Below, one piece after another: positions 46,334-58,360 of a DNA stretch of 64,000 nt. Each line of letters opens with the position of its first letter. Positions within the stretch are counted from its first letter, which is position 1. The notes beneath the pieces are model-generated. The model searched no databases. It was not told where the DNA came from and saw only the letters and a list, made by a program, of their open reading frames with translations. The position numbers and the translations under genes were made by a program. The stretch is from Bradysia coprophila (taxonomy: Eukaryota > Arthropoda > Insecta > Diptera > Sciaridae): the NCBI RefSeq assembly GCF_014529535.1, contig NC_050737.1:1307921-1371920 (forward strand), written 5' to 3'.

Positions 46334-49300
46334 ATGGTTGCCTTTCTGAAGTTTATCGAAGTGGAGAACTTCAAATCCTACAAGGGTCACATTGTAATCG
46401 GTCCATTAACGAAATTCACAGCAATCATCGGACCAAATGGATCAGGTTTGTTTTCTTTCCTTAATTTTTAAATTCCTAAGGTTAAAGGGATTACTGATCG
46501 TAAAAGTTTCCCTTTTAGTAGACTGACTTTTCAATTATTTCTCCCTTCCCTTGCGTCTAATGCAGGCAAATCAAATTTCATGGATGCCATCAGTTTTGTG
46601 ATGGGCGAGAAAACCAACAGTTTGCGTGTCAAACGTTTGGGTGAACTGATCCACGGTGCAGCTATCGGTCGTCCCGTATCTAATCGATGTTCCGTAACAG
46701 CAAAATTCGATTTGGACGATGGCACCCAGATTGAATTCCAACGTTCCGTCATTAATTCATCGGCTGACTACAAAATCAATGGAAAGGTGACCACTAACTG
46801 ACTCATTACTGCTTGCTTAACGATTGCTTAACCAAAATGTTGTTTTGCCCTATGTTGCAGGGAGTGCCAAGCACTACGTATTTAGAGCAGCTGGAAAGTC
46901 TGGGTATTAATGTAAAGGCGAAAAATTTCCTGGTATTCCAAGGAGCCGTCGAAAGTATTGCTATGAAAAATGCCAAAGAACGTACCGCACTGTTCGAAGA
47001 GATTAGTGGATCGGGATTGCTAAAGGAGGAATACAATCGACTGAAACAAGAGATGATTCAGGCCGAGGAGGAAACACAATTTACATACCAGAAGAAGAAG
47101 GGTGTTGCTGCCGAACGTAAAGAAGCTAAAGCAGAGAAACAAGAAGCCGATCGTTATGCCCGATTGAAGGATGAATTTGTAGGATTGGCATATTTGTTGT
47201 GGTTTGAATTCCTTCTGATCAAATTTTTCGGTTCTTTAGGCGGATAAGCAAGTTGAATTTCAACTGTTTCGGCTGTATCATTTCGACAAGGAAATCCAAA
47301 GACTGCGAGACGAAATGCAAGCGAAACAAGACGAAGTACAATCCGTTGAGCAGAAAAAGGCCGAGGCTGACGAAGTATTAAAAGAAAAGAAAAAGGACAC
47401 GGGAAAAATCAGCAGAGAGTTAGCCAAGTTGGAGCAGGATATCCGAGAAGTGGTAAGTAAACTGTACTTTGGTCGCAAATTAACGATCCATCGTAAATTT
47501 TCCGTTCAAATTAACATCTCGCCACTCTGCTCTGCAGGACACCGAAATGAGTAAAAAGCATCCACTGTTCATCAAAGCAAAAGAGAAAGTCTCTCATTCG
47601 CAGAAGAAATTGAATTCGGCTCAAAAGAGTTTGGAACAATCACGCAAAGCCGATGAGGCCCATCAATCGGACATTAAGAAGCTTCAAGATGAGATCAAAA
47701 GCATCGAAACGGCCAAACAAAAATTCGAAGCACAAATCGAAAGTGAATCGCAGAAACGTGGCAGCAATGTGCATTTGGAGCAGGGTCATGTTGAAGAATA
47801 CGACCGTCTCAAGCAGGAAGCCGAGGCCACAGCTGCCAAATATGTCAGCGAGCAAGAGTCGATTAACCGGGAACAAAAATCCGATCAGGATTTGCTGGAC
47901 AATGAAATCAATAAGAAGGAACAAATTGAGGGGCAGTTGGAGAAAAATCGATTGGAAAAGGAGGAAGTTTGCAAGCGAATGGAGAAATTACTCGATCACA
48001 TCCAGTCGAGTAAACAGGCTCTACAAGACCAGAATCGTATCAAAGATGAGCTGAAGAATGACGTTGGATCGTCAAAAGAACGGATCGCTGAAATTCATAA
48101 AGAATTGGATAACGTACGTGATCAGCTCGGTGATGCGAAAGGCGACAAACATGAAGATGCTCGACGGAAGAAGAAACAAGAGGTTGTAGAGCTGTTCAAG
48201 CGTGAAGTACCTGGCGTGGTAGGTGCAACTATCAGTCTCTTGAGGTTCTGTAATATTAATTCCAAAATTGTTCTTTTATCCAGTACGACCGAATGATTAA
48301 CATGTGTCAGCCGACTCATAAACGGTACAACGTCGCAGTAACAAAGGTTCTGGGTAAATATATGGAGGCAATCATTGTGGATACGGAAAAGACCGCTCGC
48401 AGATGCATTCAAGTAAGTACTGAGAGTTCGTAACAGTTCAAATAGCAGAACAAACTTCCTTCAATTTCGGAATTACAGATCTTGAAGGAACAAATGTTGG
48501 AAGTGGAAACTTTCTTGCCCTTGGATTATTTGCAAGCAAAGCCATTAAAACAGCGGCTAAGGTAACATTTTCCGTGTGCTTAGATGTTGGACCAGATCTT
48601 TATGGGTATTTCCTTTGCAGAGACATTCGGGAACCGAAACAAGTCAAATTGGTCTACGATGTTCTGAAATTCGATCCACCCGAAATCGAAAAGGCGGTTC
48701 TCTTCGCAACGAACAATGCGTTGGTTTGCGAAACACCAGAGGATGCAATGAAAGTGGCTTACGAAATCGATCGTAGTCGTTACGATGTGAGTCCCCTTTC
48801 GGGCATGTTTTTGGTCTGAGTTCCATTTCTGTAATTCCTGTAATCTAGGCTTTAGCATTGGACGGCACTTCCTATCAGAAATCTGGTATTATATCCGGTG
48901 GTAGTCACGATTTGACGCGTAAAGCGAAACGTTGGGACGAAAAGCATATGGCTCAGTTGAAGTTGCAGAAGGAAAAGTACAGCGAAGAGCTCAAAGATCT
49001 GATCAAAAAGTCTCGCAAAGGCAGTGAACTATCGACTGTCGAAAGTCAGATCAAGGGTTTGGAGAACCGCTTGAAGTACAGTCAAAAGGATCTGGACGCT
49101 TCGAAGAAATCTATCCAACAATACGATAATAAACTAGCCGAATTGGAAGAGGAACTAAATGCTGTTGGGGTAAGTGTTGCATTGCGGATGATTCGTTTTC
49201 GGGAACAATGTTAATCAAACAACTTTTTTTATATCTCGTCAGCCGCTAATTGGTCGTATCGAACGGAAAATGGTTCAGCGAAATCAAAAGATCCAGGAAA

Positions 49301-51055
49301 TCAAGCAGAAAATGAACAATGTCGAGGATCATGTTTACGCCGACTTCTGTGCCCGAATCGGTGTGGCAAACATACGACAATACGAAGAGCGTGAATTGGT
49401 TTTGCAGCAGGAACGAGCGAAGATTAGAGCCGATTTTGATCAGCAAATCGATCGTATCGCTACACGGCTGGATTTTGAGAAGACAAAAGATACCCAAGGT
49501 TGGTGTGCTAGATCTTCGATTTAGTTGGGTCTGATTGACATGCAAACTATTTTCTTCAAATTCAGTGAATGTACAGCGATGGGAGAGGTCCGTACAGGAC
49601 GAAGAGGACTTCCTACAGCGCTGCAAGCAAGCTGAAGCTAAGCATAAAGCTGAAATCGAAACGGATAAACAGAAAATTGAGCAACTGAAGCAGGAGAAAA
49701 ATGAAAAGAAGAAAGTTGTCGACCAAATGGAAGAAGAAACCGCTAAGGTAAAGCAGTGCGATAGTAGAGCACAATGAAATTGTGATTTACTAAATCCAAG
49801 TAATATTCATTACAGGCTCGACGTGATGTGGCAGCATTGGCGAAGGAACTGCACAACATTAATTACGTCATTTCCACCATCGACACTAAGATCGAGACGA
49901 AGAAAAATGAAAAACACAATCTGTTGATCCAGAGCAAGGTGAGTCACATGATTGTTGCGACGTTGAAATGATTGCTGAAATATTATTGTCTGTGGTTCCG
50001 TAGATGGACGACATAAAAATACCGATGATTAATGGTAACATTGATGAGTTCGAAAGTGATAATCCCAATGAAACGGGCACATCGGAGAGTGCAAGAGACA
50101 AGTAAGTTAATTTTCCCGACGAACATACGAAGGAGGACCACGATTGAAACCCTATTGATTTTCAGCATTCAAATCGATTTTTCGTCACTTTCACGCCAAC
50201 TGAAAGATCTTCGAACCAACGATTCGGTAAAGAAAATGCACGACAATTTGAACAAAGAACTTCAATCAAAACAGGAAACCCTGGAGCGTATTCAGGCACC
50301 GAACATGAAGGTAAAACATTTCTGTCACGAGACACGAGCTGCCATTACGTTCCTAAATATTCTTATTATTCTACAGGCGATGCAAAAACTGGAAACAGTT
50401 TCCGAGAAAATTGCCGCCACAAACGAAGAATTCGAGAATGCCCGTCGCAAGGCCAAGAAAGCTAAGCTTGCATTCGAAAAGGTGAAGAATATGCGTTTCA
50501 CCAAATTCAAAGCGTGCTACGATCACATCTCCGACGCAATTGATGGCATTTACAAATCGCTCGCTCGTAACGAAGCTGCACAAGCCTATCTGTGTCCCGA
50601 CAATCCCGAAGAACCGTACTTGGAAGGCATCAATTACAATTGTGTGGCACCGGGCAAACGCTTCCAGCCGATGAGCAATTTAAGTGGTGGTGAAAAGACA
50701 ATTGCTGCGCTCGCATTATTGTTTGCCATACACAGTTTTCAACCAGCTCCGTTTTTCGTGCTGGATGAAATCGATGCGGCTCTGGATAACACAAATATCG
50801 GAAAAGTGGCATCGTACATCGTTGAAAAGACGACCAATCTGCAGACGATTGTCATTTCCTTGAAGGAAGAGTTCTACGGCCATGCCGATTCATTAATTGG
50901 AATATCACCTCATGTAAGTTGCAATCTGGTTTGACTTTCTTTAAGTTGGAAATAATTTTCTTCTCTCGTCTACGCTTCCATTTCAGCCTGGAGATTGCTT
51001 AATATCCGGTGTCTTCCACTACGATTTGACGGTTTTCAGTGACACTCATGAATAA
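46334..51055 (+). CDS. SMC1: Cohesin ATPase subunit SMC1
   Basis: Core ring subunit of cohesin; pairs with SMC3, holds sister chromatids together and acts in DNA repair. Sixteen coding exons: 46334-46445, 46566-46786, 46861-47178, 47240-47452, 47538-48218, 48284-48412, 48479-48561, 48621-48786, 48849-49169, 49243-49498, 49566-49747, 49816-49938, 50004-50101, 50166-50310, 50377-50913 and 50987-51055. All phases agree and give about 1217 residues, close to fly and human. Walker A is [10 protein letters not shown] (to residue 40). A long coiled coil leads to the hinge ([15 protein letters not shown] ... [11 protein letters not shown]). A second coil leads to the ABC signature LSGGEK near 1118 and Walker [14 protein letters not shown] near 1141. 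The block [15 protein letters not shown] is diagnostic of SMC1. Introns are 57-120 bp. AATAAA lies at 51131. Confidence 0.97.
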
Positions 51056-53482
51056 AATCAATTCGATTCATCAATCGTCAGTTCATTTAACAATGTTTTC
51101 GTTTGTGTTTCCTTTCCAATGAAGAGACAAAATAAATGGAAAATGGTTTTATAGACAAGCGGGTTACTTCTTTACAAATATTTTCAAAACCTGTACAGTA
51201 CACCCTATCCATAGCGCTCCATTAGTCACCATTTGTCACCTAGGTAGTACGCCTCAATTACAAAAGCCTCGAGCAATTGGAGATTCATGCGGGTTCTGAT
51301 ACTCGAGAAATTTGGCTCAAGCAATATACCACTTCATCATGGAAAATCAGTGAAATTTATTTTTTGTCGTAATACTCTTGATGGGGCGACGTGGCTTTTA
51401 GAAAAGTGATCCGAAAACAGGTCGTGAAAATAGTCTTTGTTCAATTGCACTTTGGGTAAAAAAGTCATATTTCTTTCAGTGTTTCTTCAGACTGTAAGAA
51501 AATTGACAGAATCGGGATATTACAGACTTTCGTTGCCGTCTATATGCTTACAGTTTCGGTGATTGTTTATCATGCTGTAACCACATTGAACCGCGACCAA
51601 TCTATTCATTCAGAGGTAGGATTTGTTCTGCACACATGGTTAAGGATGGTGGGCTGATGTTATTTACTTGGTATTATATCGGCGTAATTGCAATACATGG
51701 TTAATTCAGATTAACTTTAATGAGCAATCTTTCCGAGCTGTCGAAATTATAAGATACGATAATTTCAATAAAATTGATACTCTTACTATAAATATCGATA
51801 TCGTGTGGTAATAGTAACGCATATGGAATGAATCGAAGTACTTCAATTGCGACCGTCAGATTTTACTATACTTTTACTGCATTATATCGCTCATTATCCA
51901 GTAAAATTTTCTGCAGCTACAACTTTTAAATCTATTACTTCGTTTGTTTAAAATATCGTCTGATGTATCTGGTAGGTTACACGAGTCAAAGTATCGTCTG
52001 AAGTTAGGCTCTGAAAATATCTCCTTTCTTAGAATTATCTCGAATGTTGGAATGTTACTGCTGAAAAATATATTCAAGAATGATAGACAGTTTTTTTGTA
52101 TTTATGTTGCTTTTCGGATGCACGGGAACCGTTAGAAGTTGACAGAAATTATCCATTTTTTATCCATACTTTCAACTGCTCATAACTCAGTGTGAATTTT
52201 AAACGCAAAAAGACCCAATCTGCCCCGAAAATACATGCAATTACCTTTCTAATGACACCCCCACACGACCTCGTACGTTTCGTGGCCTACGAGAAATTTC
52301 CATAAGAAAAGTGCATGTTTTCGGTTTTTGGCCACACAAGCTTAGACGAATTTTTTTGAAAGCGGTTTTAGCTTCTGGGGACCAATACACCTAATTAGGC
52401 ACATATCAAAAAATCCACTAGAAAATGCGTCCGATTTCAAAAGAATCCTCACTATACTTTACCAATTGGTACCAAAGTATTCGATTTTGAATAAAGTTAA
52501 GGATGGTTGACAGTCATGTTTACTGGTCCTACCAATAGTATTATTGTCGTTTGATCTTTTCGGTTTGCAGTTATTCCACGAATATAGTTTCAAGAACTAC
52601 CACACATTGTTGTCCCTGATTTATTAGTTCTTCAATGTATTTAAGATGAACTTCGAAGTTATTGAAACTATCAGGACGAAACGGTGTCTTTAGGTACTCT
52701 AGGGAAAGACGAGACTCAGGCTATCTGACTTTTCTTGCACCTAAAATTTGGTTGTTGTTCTCTGTTGCTTTTTGCGTGAATTTAGAATGCTGCGAAAGCG
52801 AAAAGAGAATTTTTGTTGGAGCTTTATAAGAACCGACGCTGAAACAATGAATGAAGAATGAACTGTTGGTCAAAATTCACTTCATGATCCTAAGCCCATC
52901 TTAGCCCCTATGTGGTATTGGGTCCAGGAATGAAAGTGTAAAAAGGTTGTAAAGAGGTAGAAAAATAGTATTTTTTATAACTAGGACCCGAAAAGTGGTC
53001 GCCTCGCCTTCGGCTCTGTCTGGAAACCTCTCACACGCTAAAAAAAAACTTTTAGCCATAGGTACGAAATACAATATTATTTACAAAGTTCCAAGGATTT
53101 TTTTTTTGAGTTCTCTGAGAATTTTTTGATGATCTTCCTTGATTTTGAATATTTCCCTAGTTTCCCGGGTATTTTCTAGATAATTTGAAAACTAAAATTG
53201 AATGTTTAATGATAAAATATTCGGTAGGCTGCTACAAAAAGTGGTACGTTGTTATATTTTTACTCTTGATTAGCTGCTGCTCCTATTTCTGCTTCTTTAT
53301 TGCCGAACTCTAAATTTAGAACTAAGAACCGAATGAAAAAGAAAGAAAGAAAGAAAGAAATGATTCGGTTCTAGTAATGTTTTTTTGTTAGATGTTTGCC
53401 TGCGGATTGTATAGACACAGCCAGACATAAAAGACACGTTCACATTACGTAAATTTTTATATTTATTTAAAAAAAAAAATAT
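51056..53482. other. Intergenic region SMC1 to STPR gene
   Basis: AT-rich spacer between the convergent ends of SMC1 and the STPR-repeat gene. It holds the SMC1 poly(A) site and a GAAA microsatellite at about 53336-53360. Open frames are short and overlap on both strands without splice or family support. No clear transposon ends were seen. Confidence 0.6.
53336..53360. repeat. (GAAA)n microsatellite
   Basis: Five to six tandem GAAA units (AAAGAAAGAAAGAAAGAAAG), upstream of the STPR gene's 3' end. Confidence 0.9.
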
Positions 53483-55424
53483 TTAGTTACAATACTTACG
53501 ACGAATAACATGAGACAATATACAGCTCTGGCTGGTATCACTTCGGCAACTCAATAAACGATCCACAATAGAGCAGTTACTGGTTACCGGATATGCTTTT
53601 CTTTTGGGTGATATAATTTGATAATTTGATTGCTGAGAATGCTTCAGCACATTGAACAGTAAATGTGAAAAGGCGACGTTTGATCCCCGACTTAATGTAA
53701 CTTGTGGAATGAAATTAATGGTGGATGGACATTTTGGTACAGTAGCAGTGTTTGGTTCGGTTTCGGTAACGATTGTTTCGGATTTCGCCACGGCCACGCT
53801 CGAGATTCGAGGTTTTCTTTCTTTCTTTGGCTCCAACTTTTCGGGCGATGGTGGCTCAACTTTTTTTGAGCTTCTCAAACTGGCACGGGTTCCGTAAGAA
53901 TGGCGTTGATTGGATGGTGTGGCAGTAGTATCAGTGGGCTCACTGTTACCTTGTTGTTTGGCAGTTCCATTGACATTTTGCAGGCGTTTCTCTTCCTTCC
54001 GTTTCTGATAATACTCTTTCGACTTACGCAATCTGTTCTCGCGCTCCTCCTTCTTCCTTTGAAGATACAAAGTGTTATACTCTCTGCTGCGTTGTAGTCG
54101 CTGTTGACGTGCTTCTTCCGTTTCGGTTTGACGTTTCTTCTGGAAATACTCTTGCATTTCGCTCAAACGCTTCTCGCGTTGCTCCAAATTTTCCTTTTTT
54201 TGCCTCATTCGATTGTACTCTTTGATTTGCTTCAGTCTAGCGTTACGTTCCTCTTCGGTTTCTGAATCTCGTTTAAGTTTGGCCACTTGACGATGATATT
54301 CTCGCATTATCTCGACGCTGTAATGCTTTCTGGGACGTCCACGTGGCTTCGGATCGGTTTGACGCTTTTTTCGAAAGTATTCCTGTAATTTGTGCAGCCG
54401 CTGTTGACGTTGTTCCGGTGATTCGTTCAGTCGACGAGTTCTATTGTACTCCTTAATTTTGTTGAGCCGTTCCCGGCGTTGCTCCAAGGTTTCAAGGGAT
54501 TCTGAACGACGTTTTTGGTACTCCCGTATTCGAATCAACCGTTTCTCTCGCTGTTCAGGGGTTTCGCTCTGCATTCTCTTCTGATTGTATTCTTTTATCT
54601 TCGATAAACGCTGTTGACGCTGCTCTTCCGTTTCGTTTTCACGACGTTTTTTCAAGTATTCACGGAAATTCTTCAGCCGCAGTTGACGCTGTTCTTCGGT
54701 TTCAATTTTTGGTGTTTTCGGTTCATTGCTGGAATTTAAACGGCGTCGCTTGCGTGTTTTTGGTTCACTCGAATTGGATTCTTGTAAATGCCGTTCTTTG
54801 TATTTCTGATTATATTCTCGCTGTTTCTCCAATCGCTTTTGTCGTTGCTCCTCAGTTTCGGGATATTTCTCCTTTCGAGATCGATTGTATTGTCGATACT
54901 TTTCCAATCGCTTTTCTCGTTCCTCGGGCGTCTCATTTTCGACAATTTTGCGATAATAATCTTTACGGTACTCTTTGTATTTGTCTTCACTGTCCTCTTG
55001 GTTACGTTTTACGTACTTCCGTTGTTTACCCACGCGCTTTTCACGCTCCTCTGCAGATTCATTCTTTATTTTCCGCTCTAAGTACTTTTTCATATACTTT
55101 CGCCTATCCTCACGATCTTCCTCCGTTTCAATTTCTTTTCGTTGACGCATATATTCTCTACATCGCTCCAGACGCTGTTCCCGTTGCTCTGGAGTTTCAT
55201 TTTGCCGTCGCTTCGTATGATATTCTTGCATTTTGGCCAACCGTTCTCGACGCTGCTTAGCCGTTTCCTTTATCATAGTTGATTTTCGTTTGCGCTTCGC
55301 TTTTCGACCTTTCGTTGGATTATTATTGTTTGTTGCGATTTCCTGTTCAAAATATAAAATTCCATGTTAAAGGGAATACCGATTCCGTTGATTTCCTATT
55401 TTAACGTACCGTCGATGAGTCCAT
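53483..55424 (-). CDS. Expanded STPR-repeat protein with AT-hook
   Basis: Two exons, 55424-55410 (MDSST, donor ACG|GTACGT) and 55342-53483, give about 624 residues. A basic nuclear-signal-like stretch KGRKAKRKRKS comes first. Then about 14 full repeats and one degenerate repeat of 23 residues follow, consensus E(T/S)xEQRxxRLxxxxEYxxxR (residues about 30-450). This fits the STPR repeat of silkworm FMBP-1, where four such units bind AT-rich DNA as one long helix. Between repeats 12 and 13 lies an AT-hook core, PRGRPRK. The tail (about 450-624) is low in structure with basic patches. A nuclear, AT-rich-DNA-binding role is inferred. Family membership is from the repeat pattern; a plain charged coiled coil is the alternative. 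AATAAA lies 16 bp after the stop. Confidence 0.8.
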
Positions 55425-55845
55425 GTCGAATTAATTTAAAATTAAAAAAAAAATATTGCAGTGATTGACGAAATCAACAAAAATGTTATGACATTTCACA
55501 AATAGCGGCACACACGGTTGCTGAAATTTCTTTGTGAGAAAACAGCTGATTTGAGGAGGGATATTTCAATTTGTTGACAGGTGTCATCGTTCACTTTCTA
55601 TCAACCAACTCGGGGGCGCAAATTCAAAGAATGTAAACAATATTTAAATAAACCTACCATGGAGTTATGGTAGGTCATTGTTGTGGGATGTAACTGTTAG
55701 AGACACATTGCATCGTATATTAACGAGTCATCAAAGAAAGCACGCTCAATTTCTGACAAAGTGGGGAGGCATAAACATAATCATTATATGAAATTAAAGC
55801 AAAATTATTTATTCCATCCGCTTGCGTTCGAGACTTTAGGTTGCA

Positions 55846-55912
55846 CAAGGCTATAGACTGTTGGGGAGGTCACGCACACCGCCATTTTATTAGATACGCG
55901 CTAACACACAAA
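55846..55912. repeat. Half copy of the 56006 foldback element
   Basis: GCACAAGGCTATAGACTG, then TTGGGGAGGTCACGCACACC and GCCATTTTATTAGATAC match the left arm of 56006-56246 in direct orientation with a few substitutions. The second arm is missing. Confidence 0.7.
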
Positions 55913-56005
55913 ACAGAATCCACATTCTATGAAATTGTGAAATTTTAGAATTCATCTTCTACGAAAATATATAAAAATGTCAAATTTTGTGTGTGTCAGA
56001 CGAAG

Positions 56006-56246
56006 AAATTTGCAAGGCTGTATACTTTGGGGAGGTCACGCAGACCGCCATTTTATTAGATACCCGGGAACACACCACTTCTGATGTTTTTACATGTAAA
56101 AAAATTCACCACATCATCAAGACGACGAGAATCATCAGAGTAGGTGAATTTTTGTATGAAATCGGCCATTTTATCATCAACTGTGGTGTGTAACCCGCGT
56201 ATCTGTATCTGCGTGACCTCCCCAAAGTATACAGCCTTGGAAATTT
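56006..56246. mobile_element. Foldback MITE
   Basis: The ends AAATTTGCAAGGCTGTATAC and inverse GTATACAGCCTTGGAAATTT extend to about 38 bp (TTTGGGGAGGTCACGCAGA mirrored). Inner inverted parts pair again (AAAAATTCACC / GGTGAATTTTT and CACCACTT / ACTGTGGTG). It is 241 bp and non-coding. Confidence 0.75.
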
Positions 56247-56640
56247 GTAGAAAAATTGGAATCATTAATGAAAAAGGCAACTGGTGATATGAAGTTAAAT
56301 CAAAGCAATGAAAGTACAGAACAGGTATGGCCGATCAGCAAATTCACCTTAAACGCATTCATAAATTATGTCAAAATAATATGTAAATGAGTGCGTTTGA
56401 GTGCGTAAATCAAATTTTTATGTCCTCCGGGCGAACGATCGACCATACCTGCTTTACACTTTCATTGAAATCAAAGGACTATCTTTTGCAACGAATTTCA
56501 ATCGCTATACAATGTGGAAACGCCGCCTACATTTCGGGCACATTAGGGAAAAATACAAAGCCTTTGTATCATATTTTAGGGAAGTAATATTATTGAAATT
56601 CTCGATTTTTTGAAAAATTTTGATACGTTTCAAGCAAAGT

Positions 56641-56847
56641 ACAGGTTAAGACACCCACGAAGGCGGGTGACACACACATTTTGATACATTTTGTTAAACA
56701 CATTCATTACATATTGTTTAAAATGTAGTTACTAGAAAAAAAAAAATTAAGTTGACATTTCAAATAATCTGTTCTATAAAAAGTATATATTTGTCAAAAT
56801 TTGTGTGTCCCCGCCTTCGTGATCAACTCAGAAGTGTCTTTACCTGT
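56641..56847. mobile_element. MITE with ACAGGTTAAGACAC ends
   Basis: The left end ACAGGTTAAGACAC and right end GTGTCTTTACCTGT are inverted. Inside them a second inverted pair, ACGAAGGCGGG...ACACACATTTTGA and TCAAAATTTGTGTG...CCCGCCTTCGT, supports a 207-bp folded element. Confidence 0.65.
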
Positions 56848-57007
56848 CTATCAGAACCTTGGTCTCAAGAACATTCACGACAGTTAGATAATTACAATGT
56901 ATTCTTTATTTCCACTATTCAAGTGCTAATGGTAGGGTTTTCAGATTGCAAAAATTGAAAATAGGACATGTTAAAAAAAAATAAGGAAAAAGAGGACACT
57001 TTTTCCG

Positions 57008-57622
57008 AGGGGTCACCTCACAGATAAAAATATGGGATTACAATTTTTAGGTCCGAAGGTTCAAATAGTAATTTTTTCGGGATTAGAATTTTAATCTTCG
57101 CAAAAAATTGAAAAAATTTAATTCCTTCAGGGATTAAAAATAGGACTAAACAATAACATTGTTGATTGAACGATGATGCTGTTGCTAAGAATTTTGCGTC
57201 TGTAATATGATTGTCTTGAAATCACACTTTTGTGTTAAATTGTTTCGAACACGATTTACGAATGGTTATGTGAGAAAATTTGATTGAAACGGACATTAAT
57301 TTGATCTTGAAATGTTTCAATGGTACTACCGATGCTTTATTCTCCCTTGCGGTGCCAGGCAAAGAAGAAATATTTTTAGTCGGTTTGTTACCAGTTTCAA
57401 TAGATCATCATTAAATCAATGTAGATAATACAAAGACAGTATAGATATATAGAGAAATTCTTTTAGTAAAAGTAGGAATTCCTCTAAGGATCAATCATTT
57501 GGAGATAAGTTCAAGTAATCACTGAAGGGATTAAATTTTAATTCTAAAAAAGATTCGATCGCGTACTGTTAATCCCGAAAAGATTAAGATCTAGGTCCAT
57601 ATTTTTATCTGTGCGACCTCCA
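57008..57622. mobile_element. About 600-bp inverted-end element
   Basis: The left end GGTCACCTCACAGATAAAAA and TATGG are mirrored at the right by CCATATTTTTATCTGTGCGA and CCTCC. The interior is AT-rich without a coding frame. A non-autonomous DNA transposon is likely; the family is unknown. Confidence 0.6.
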
Positions 57623-58360
57623 GAAATTATTAGGGAATATTTTGAGGTAAGTACCCATCGACGTTTTCTATGAGAGTATATAAACAAACATAACTGACTA
57701 ATATTGTAACATTAGCCCTACTTCATAGTAGTTAGTATCACCACGGAAGGTAACGAAATAAAATAGTGCTGTGACTTTCGAAACTTTTTGTTCCAAACTA
57801 CTTGCAAAATTTCCGTCGGATTTTTCTCGTAAAAGTGTTGGAATGTCCTATTTTCTCCTCTTATTAAACAAATAACTATTCTCTTGGAAGAATTGACTAA
57901 ATGTTTTCAAATTGACTCTTGATAATACTCAACATTCTGAACGTTAACTGCGAAATCCTTAATAACTGTACAACTCTTAAGTACCATTTTTGAATCATCG
58001 CATAGCAGCATATTTTTATGGAACCAATTCTTCAACGTTTTCGGAATGTATTCATTCCATTCGTGTTCATCCACTTAATTTGGCGCGTAAAGACAATGAA
58101 CTGCTGCTAATTTGATGAGCAACTAGTTTCATTTCTCATCATTGTCTTGAGCTGATCAAACAGCTGTTTTAAAATTTACGTATTCTATGTGGAAATTTTT
58201 GTGTGGAAAGTAACTGACTGCCGATTTTATCAGGTAAAACTGATAGATTCAGTACGCAAAATCACACGAATCCTCTTACGAACACGAAATATCATTCCTT
58301 CATTACAGAGTTTCGCAATAATTTCGTTCGAATTGTGAGACTGGTTAGGTGAACGACAAA

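Larger units (their letters stand above)
55425..58360. other. Intergenic region with four inverted-repeat elements
   Basis: Divergent spacer between the STPR gene and the zinc-ribbon gene. It holds a hairpin ACCTACCATGGAGTTATGGT at about 55650-55675, a foldback element (56006-56246) with a half copy at 55846-55912, an element at 56641-56847 and a longer one at about 57008-57622. Probable 5' UTR of the next gene lies at 58.3 kb (TTCATTACAG). No gene was seen. Confidence 0.6.

Noticed and set aside
53652-55260. Plus-strand open frames opposite the STPR gene
   Set aside because: Antisense shadows created by the biased codons of the repeats (Phe/Leu/Ser-rich).
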